Notes under the pieces: generated by a model
Database searches by the model: none
What the model was told of the DNA's origin: nothing
The model's input: the letters and a program-made list of their open reading frames with translations, nothing else
Assembly (NCBI GenBank): GCA_021849525.1
Contig: JAJZSS010000021.1
Location: forward strand, 1 to 11,359
Length of the DNA stretch: 11,359 bases
From: Chloroflexota bacterium
GTDB taxonomy: Bacteria > Chloroflexota > Anaerolineae > Anaerolineales > UBA4823
Reading direction: 5' to 3'
In this document: positions 6,929 through 11,359 of the stretch, piece by piece
Numbering within the stretch: the first letter of the stretch is position 1
Layout of the letters: every line of letters starts with the position of its first letter
Program-made: the position numbers and the translations under genes

Positions 6929-7006
6929 GGGCGCGTAGCTCAGTTGGTCAGAGCGCACGGTTCACATCCGTGAGGTTCGTGGGTTCGAGCCCCTCCGCGC
7001 CCACCA
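6929..7006 (+). tRNA. tRNA-Val(CAC), CCA encoded
   Basis: A cloverleaf folds with acceptor stem GGGCGCG/CGCGCCC, D stem GCTC/GAGC, anticodon stem CACGG/CCGTG and loop TTCACAT, which gives anticodon CAC at 6963-6965 and reads GUG valine codons. The T loop is TTCGAGC. CCA (7004-7006) is encoded after discriminator A7003. Aligning the conserved G53-TTC gives a six-base variable loop and one U-U mismatch in the T stem (6980/6994); otherwise the stems are perfect. Confidence 0.95.
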
Positions 7007-7014
7007 CGCCGGCC

Positions 7015-7055
7015 GAGACCTCCATGCTAAAATGCCATGGAGGTTTTGGTTTTTA
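7015..7055 (+). terminator. Intrinsic terminator after tRNA-Val
   Basis: ACCTCCATG (7018-7026) pairs perfectly with CATGGAGGT (7036-7044) around a 9-nt loop, with extension through G-U and A-U pairs to 7015/7047. It is followed by GGTTTTTATT. It lies between the tRNA and the kinase gene, ending the tRNA transcript 12-50 nt after CCA. Confidence 0.82.
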
Positions 7056-7081
7056 TTACTACCACTCACTGGAGAATCCAC

Positions 7082-7984
7082 ATGGCGCAAATTGCGGTAG
7101 GGGACACGCTCCGCGGACCAAATGGGGTTTACCAGATCGAAGGCGAAATCGCCCGTGGTGGGATGGGGGCAATTTATCTGGCGAAGCGCCAGGCAGATAA
7201 AATTAATGTAGCTATCAAAGAGGCCTGCCTGGATCCAATGTTCTGTGAAGACCCCGAAACCAGGCGGCAGGTCCAGGAACAGCTCAGGCGCGAGATGGCC
7301 ATCCTGCAAAGCCTGAATCATCCCAATCTTCCGAAAATATTAGACCAATTCCATAATCACCAGAATGAATACCTGGTGATGGAATATATCGCCGGATCCA
7401 CCCTGATGCAGATCAGCCAGCGGACACAAAGACAAAATCAAATCCTGGACGAAAGTAGAGTGATCGGTTGGATGCTCCAAATTCTGGATGCACTCCATTA
7501 TCTACACAGCAGTCCTGCTCCAGTTATCCACAGGGACATTAAACCGGAAAATCTGATCCTGACGCCTGAAGGGCGGATTGTTCTGGTTGATTTTGGCCTC
7601 ATGAAGCAAGCTGAAAGTAAAATTGAGGCTGCCGAATCCTTCATCCACACATTTGGTACCCAGGAATATGCCCCTCCCGAGCAATTTGACGAACAGGGTT
7701 GGGGGACTGACGCCCGCAGTGATATATACAGCTTGGGGGCAACCTTCTATTATTTACTCGCCGGGCGATTGCCACCCTCTGCAAAGGAACGGGTAGTCGC
7801 TGGGTTTTCCAATTATGCAGCAGGCGTACCTTCGATCCTGCCTTTCAATCCTACCGTTTCCAAGCGAACCAACCGGATTATTGCCAAAGCGCTGGAATTC
7901 GATCGCAACGATCGTTTTCAATCTGCATTGGCCATGCGCGAAGCAATCATGCCCCGACAGCATTTTCTACTGCTGCCATTCTAA
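7082..7984 (+). CDS. Serine/threonine protein kinase, soluble (Hanks type)
   Basis: A 300-residue protein that is essentially only a kinase domain. Visible elements are the glycine loop ARGGMGAIYLA (~24-34), ATP lysine K46 in VAIKE, helix-C E71, catalytic HRDIKPEN (150-157, an RD kinase), DFG (170-172), APPEQF in the P+1 region, and DARSDIYSLG. All key residues are intact. There is no transmembrane helix, PASTA or sensor domain, unlike many bacterial PknB-type kinases. The start at 7082 has GGAG (7071-7074) 7 nt upstream. The frame is open to an ATG at 7037, but that ATG lies inside the tRNA terminator and was rejected. No promoter is evident in the short gap, so expression may depend on terminator read-through. 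The substrate is unknown. Confidence 0.92.
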   Translation: MAQIAVGDTLRGPNGVYQIEGEIARGGMGAIYLAKRQADKINVAIKEACLDPMFCEDPETRRQVQEQLRREMAILQSLNHPNLPKILDQFHNHQNEYLVMEYIAGSTLMQISQRTQRQNQILDESRVIGWMLQILDALHYLHSSPAPVIHRDIKPENLILTPEGRIVLVDFGLMKQAESKIEAAESFIHTFGTQEYAPPEQFDEQGWGTDARSDIYSLGATFYYLLAGRLPPSAKERVVAGFSNYAAGVPSILPFNPTVSKRTNRIIAKALEFDRNDRFQSALAMREAIMPRQHFLLLPF

Positions 7985-8012
7985 AATAGTGAATACTGAA
8001 TTCTAAGGAAGA

Positions 8013-8690
8013 CTAAACTTGTCGGGCAGGGATAGAGAACAGTTTCGCCAGTTCATCTGCTCCATGGCGGTTGGTCACTGCCAATATCTCATCTCCAGCT
8101 TCCAATACTGTAGGACCACGCGGGACGATCAGGTCATCATGCCGGATAATGGCTGCAATCACACATTCAGGGGGAAGCGTTAAATCTTTAATCGCAATCC
8201 CAACCGCTCGTGCACCGGCAGGAATCTTTTCCTCGACCAGTGAGTAAGCCCCATGCCGCAGCTTCATTAAAGTTACCATGTCACCCATCGACATCTCTTC
8301 CTCGATCATCTTCGCCATCACAGCCGACTGATTCAGAGCGACATCGACGTGAAATTTATCGGTAAATAACCAGGCGTTCCGGGGGTTATTAATCCGGGCG
8401 ATTGTACGTCCTATCCCAAACAACTTGCGTGCCTGGAAGCATATCGCCAGGTTGTCCTCATCGGAGGGGGTACAGGCTGCCAATACATCTGCTTTATTAA
8501 TTCCGGCTGTCTCTAAAACATCTGGATCAGTGGGATTACCCTGGAAAATCACTTCGGTGGGCAATTCATGGTGGATACGGCTTAAAATCAGTGGACGCTG
8601 CTCTATGATCCGAACATCATATCCTTCTGCTAACAAAAATAGGGCTAATTGTGTGCCCGTTCTCCCGGCTCCAGCAATGATTACAAACAT
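8013..8690 (-). CDS. trkA: TrkA/RCK-type NAD-binding K+ transport regulator (second copy)
   Basis: A 225-residue cytosolic protein. The N-terminal Rossmann domain begins MFVIIAGAGRTGTQLA (GxGxxG) with acidic E at the end of strand 2 (IIEQ), a feature typical of NAD(H) binding. A C-terminal RCK_C-like domain covers ~140-225 (VGIAIKDLTLPPECVIAAIIR and GDEILAV). Half-length RCK proteins of this kind (KtrA/KtrC/TrkA) control K+ carriers or channels by binding nucleotides. It starts one base after the stop of the other RCK gene, with a strong AGGAGG 6 nt ahead of the ATG, so the two are co-translated and may form a heteromeric ring. The exact partner is inferred from the upstream K+ carrier. Confidence 0.88.
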   Translation of the reverse strand: MFVIIAGAGRTGTQLALFLLAEGYDVRIIEQRPLILSRIHHELPTEVIFQGNPTDPDVLETAGINKADVLAACTPSDEDNLAICFQARKLFGIGRTIARINNPRNAWLFTDKFHVDVALNQSAVMAKMIEEEMSMGDMVTLMKLRHGAYSLVEEKIPAGARAVGIAIKDLTLPPECVIAAIIRHDDLIVPRGPTVLEAGDEILAVTNRHGADELAKLFSIPARQV

Positions 8691-8691
8691 A

Positions 8692-9351
8692 TCAGCCCTC
8701 CTGAACAGAACTCAGAAATTCGCGTATTTTTTTGGTGCCTACAAATGTGGCACTTACCAGGATAGCATCGCCTTCTTTAACAATTTCATTGATACCTGGT
8801 AGGAGAGCTTTGCCTGAACGGGTAATGGCAACCGGGGTACACTCTTCAATACCGATCAGGTCGATGAGAGGATGGTTGTCCCACGCCTCAGGAACCGTAA
8901 ATTCATAAATCTCGACTTCGCCGTTGCCTGCTGAAAATACTGTGCGCATTTCTTGATGGTAAAGTAATTCTTCGATTCGTTGAGCACCCCAACTACTGGT
9001 GCTTACGACCTGGAGGTCGAATACTTCATGCAATTTTCGCCAGTTCGGATCATAATTGCGGGCGACGATGTTCGGAACTTGAAAGACTGAACGGGCTATA
9101 TGAGCAACGACAGTGTTGAGGGTGTCTGAACTGGTGACTACCGCTATGGCATCGGCCTGCTCAATTCCAGCACGTTGTAAGACATCATCGTTCAGGGCCT
9201 CCCCCTCAACCGTCCTTCCTCTGAACCTTGAATCCAGGTTCTCAAAAGAGGCGAGCTGGGTATCAATGACAGTTACTTTGTGTCCCTTTTCGAATAAGCG
9301 AAAGGCTAACTCAGAGCCCACGCGCCCACAACCCACAACAATGACTCGCAT
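8692..9351 (-). CDS. trkA: TrkA/RCK-type NAD-binding K+ transport regulator (first copy)
   Basis: A 219-residue protein with Rossmann fold MRVIVVGCGRVGSELA (GxGxxG) and Asp at the strand-2 tip (VIDTQ). The TrkA_N pattern GEALNDDVLQRAGIEQADA is followed by VVTSSDTLN, and an RCK_C domain lies at ~145-219 (VPEAWDNHPLIDL and EGDAILVSA). It differs clearly from its downstream neighbour, so the pair is an old duplication or two distinct subunits. GGAG at 9363-9360 precedes the ATG by 8 nt. It follows the KimA-like gene by 37 nt and probably shares its transcript. Confidence 0.88.
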   Translation of the reverse strand: MRVIVVGCGRVGSELAFRLFEKGHKVTVIDTQLASFENLDSRFRGRTVEGEALNDDVLQRAGIEQADAIAVVTSSDTLNTVVAHIARSVFQVPNIVARNYDPNWRKLHEVFDLQVVSTSSWGAQRIEELLYHQEMRTVFSAGNGEVEIYEFTVPEAWDNHPLIDLIGIEECTPVAITRSGKALLPGINEIVKEGDAILVSATFVGTKKIREFLSSVQEG

Positions 9352-9388
9352 AATTTCAACTCCACATAAAAAGCAGGATCAGGCAGGT

Positions 9389-11329
9389 TTATTCAACCTG
9401 ATAAGGTACATCTGTAATCATGATGCCCGGTTTAAAAATCAAAGCAGAGCGCAGCAAAAATGCTGTCTGCATATGCAATATATTATGATACCAATGTTTT
9501 GGAACAAACTGTGGCACTACCACAGTAATCGTATCGTTCGGTTGTCGCTGGCTGGCAACTTCTTCTATATAATCGATCAAGGGCTCCAGAAGCAAGCGGT
9601 AGGGTGAGTTCAGAGTGACCAGACGGACTCCTTCTCCCCATATCTCCCATTTCTTTTCAAGCTTTTCGGTTTCGACTGGATCAATCGCCACATGCACTGC
9701 GGTTACATCATTCGATAAAGTACGTGCGTAGCGCAAAGCCAGCAACGACCCGCGATGAACGCCTGAGATCGGCAAGATTACCCGGTGGCGAGGAGTTAGA
9801 GGCGGCTCGCCAAAATCCTCGAGCGATAAGCTCTTCGCGAGCTGCCGATAATGGCGGTGGATCGAAGAGAAAATATACACAACCAGGGGAATGATGATAA
9901 TCACCACCCAGGCCCCGTCCGCAAACTTTGTGTATGCGAAAACTAACATTACAACCAAAGTCAGCACCGCCCCAAAACCGTTGATAATCATTTTTAAATT
10001 CCAGTGTTTGTCGTAGCTTAGGGTCGATCCCCGCTCCTCAATCTTCTCGCCGGGCTTTAAGTGACCAATTTTAAACCAACGCCGGGCCATCCCTGTTTGA
10101 GATAATGTAAAGGATAAGAACACACCAATCGCATATAACGGAATCAGCGCGGTGACACTGGCTTGAAAGATTACCACCAGGATGCTTGCAAAAATTGCTA
10201 ACGACACAATCCCATTCGAGAAGACCAGCCGGCTGCCACGGAAAGCGTACTGCCGTGGTAGAAAACCATCTGCAGCCAATAAAGCGCTCAGGCGGGGAAA
10301 ATCTGCAAAAGCTGTATTCGCAGCCATAATCAGAATCACGCTGGTTGCAGTAATGCTCATTAAATATAAAATGTCCCGCCCATTAAATATTGTGCGTGCC
10401 AGTTGAGATATTACGGTTTCATGTTCAGACGGGATAGCATGTATTTCACCGGTTAAAAAGGTAATTCCCAGGAATAAAGTTCCTAAAATCAAGGCCATAG
10501 CAATTAAAGTAATCCCCGCATTCTTGCTGCGTGGTTCTTTAAATGCTGTAATCCCATTCGATATCGCCTCAATACCAGTCATGGCGGAGGTGCCAGATGA
10601 GAATGCATGCAAGATCAAGAAAGGTGTTATCGCCACCAGTGGGCCAAGCATCTCTATCGTTGGCGGATCGATTACCATCCCCAAATTACCCGAAGCAAAT
10701 TTTACAAATCCAACAGCCAGCATAATAAACATCGTTACGATAAAAAAGTAGGTTGGGATGGCAAAAATAACCCCGGATTCTTTAACGCCGCGTAAATTGA
10801 TCAGCATGACAAATAAAATTAACCCCACCGCGATCACAATCCGATAATCGCGCAACATCGGATATGCTGAAGTAATTTGGGCAACCCCGGATGAAATCGA
10901 CACTGCGACGGTCAAAATGTAGTCGGTCAGTAAAGCTGCACCAGCCATCTGGGCAGGCAGCTCGCCAAGATTATCCCGAGATACAATATAAGCCCCACCT
11001 CCACCTGAGTAGGCGTGGATCGTCTGTTCATAAGAGATGGTGACAATAGCCATTAATACAACAATGGCCAAAGAGATCGGGAAGGCATATCCAAATGCCC
11101 CAGTGCCAGCAACAGCCAGGATAACCAGGATTTCCTGGGTTGCATACGCAGTAGAAGAAAGCGCATCGGAGGCGAAAACCGCCAGACCAATCGCTTTGCC
11201 TATCGTTTGATGCGGGGCATCAGCAGTTTGGAGGGGATGGCCAATTAGCCATGTAGATAATCCGCGGCGAGGCTCATCGCCCACTACACGGCTGAATGGA
11301 TTCCCATTTTCAGAAGAGTTTGGACTCAT
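9389..11329 (-). CDS. kimA: KimA-like APC-family potassium importer
   Basis: A 646-residue membrane protein with about 12 hydrophobic helices over residues ~45-495. A cytosolic C-terminal domain (~514-646, beginning HRVILPISGVHRGS) resembles the universal-stress-like domain of KimA/YdaO proteins. The first helix carries SDALSSTAYA with D55 and Y62, the same seven-residue spacing as the ion-site Asp and Tyr I recall from Bacillus KimA. GGGGAY (108-113) is the APC-family motif in helix 3. KimA proteins import K+ with protons and are inhibited by cyclic di-AMP. The neighbouring RCK genes support a K+ role; plain amino-acid permease annotation is the alternative. AAGGAA lies ~15 nt before the ATG, which is far. 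No promoter can be judged in the 30 bases left. Confidence 0.85.
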   Translation of the reverse strand: MSPNSSENGNPFSRVVGDEPRRGLSTWLIGHPLQTADAPHQTIGKAIGLAVFASDALSSTAYATQEILVILAVAGTGAFGYAFPISLAIVVLMAIVTISYEQTIHAYSGGGGAYIVSRDNLGELPAQMAGAALLTDYILTVAVSISSGVAQITSAYPMLRDYRIVIAVGLILFVMLINLRGVKESGVIFAIPTYFFIVTMFIMLAVGFVKFASGNLGMVIDPPTIEMLGPLVAITPFLILHAFSSGTSAMTGIEAISNGITAFKEPRSKNAGITLIAMALILGTLFLGITFLTGEIHAIPSEHETVISQLARTIFNGRDILYLMSITATSVILIMAANTAFADFPRLSALLAADGFLPRQYAFRGSRLVFSNGIVSLAIFASILVVIFQASVTALIPLYAIGVFLSFTLSQTGMARRWFKIGHLKPGEKIEERGSTLSYDKHWNLKMIINGFGAVLTLVVMLVFAYTKFADGAWVVIIIIPLVVYIFSSIHRHYRQLAKSLSLEDFGEPPLTPRHRVILPISGVHRGSLLALRYARTLSNDVTAVHVAIDPVETEKLEKKWEIWGEGVRLVTLNSPYRLLLEPLIDYIEEVASQRQPNDTITVVVPQFVPKHWYHNILHMQTAFLLRSALIFKPGIMITDVPYQVE

Positions 11330-11359
11330 GTATGTTATAGCGTTCCTTTGTGCGCAAGC

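Noticed and set aside
6886..7200. Open frame spanning the tRNA gene
   Set aside because: It contains the complete tRNA-Val cloverleaf and terminator and then runs out of frame through the kinase gene.
7985..8012. Possible terminator between the convergent kinase and RCK genes
   Set aside because: I looked for an inverted repeat with a U-tract in these 28 bases and found none that is convincing.
1..11359. CRISPR array, insertion sequence, phage or toxin-antitoxin genes
   Set aside because: No regularly spaced direct repeats, transposase motifs or terminal inverted repeats were seen. The only clear duplication is the intragenic protein repeat of the cytochrome.

Overview
The window most resembles a chromosomal segment of a Chloroflexota bacterium, probably of the Anaerolineae. 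This is an inference from four things: an FMN-riboswitch-controlled RibX/RibY-type flavin transporter, an EF-hand-bearing multiheme cytochrome, a KimA-type K+ carrier next to TrkA-like proteins, and moderate GC. No single marker gene proves the taxonomy. I see no insertion sequence, phage gene, CRISPR array or attachment site. All genes look intact except the first, which is cut by the window edge.

Layout, left to right. Positions 2-1399 (+) hold the 3' end of an exported five-heme c-type cytochrome whose heme core lies between two copies of a ~113-residue calcium-loop repeat. A 13-bp hairpin at 1417-1454 separates it from a converging minus-strand operon. That operon (5' to 3': 5069 down to 1478) encodes an ABC permease (ribX), a lipoprotein binding protein (ribY), an ABC ATPase and a membrane-anchored zinc-ribbon protein of unknown role. 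It is preceded by a consensus promoter (5380-5408), a well-conserved FMN riboswitch (5212-5358) and an intrinsic terminator (5080-5120). The operon is therefore best read as riboflavin/FMN uptake that is shut off when FMN is plentiful.

Upstream on the same strand, rpiA and rpe overlap translationally (6115-6801, 5438-6118) and encode two enzymes of the non-oxidative pentose phosphate pathway. Ribulose 5-phosphate, on which both act, is also a precursor of riboflavin. rpiA diverges from a tRNA-Val(CAC) gene (6929-7006). Both promoters appear to use one palindromic TTGCAA as their -35 box. A soluble Ser/Thr protein kinase (7082-7984, +) follows the tRNA terminator.

The right third (8013-11329, minus) is a potassium module: a KimA-like APC-family K+ importer followed by two TrkA/RCK-type NAD-binding regulatory proteins, tightly spaced. 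The K+ carrier paired with two RCK proteins, and the zinc-ribbon protein inside the flavin-transport operon, are the two least explained arrangements here.
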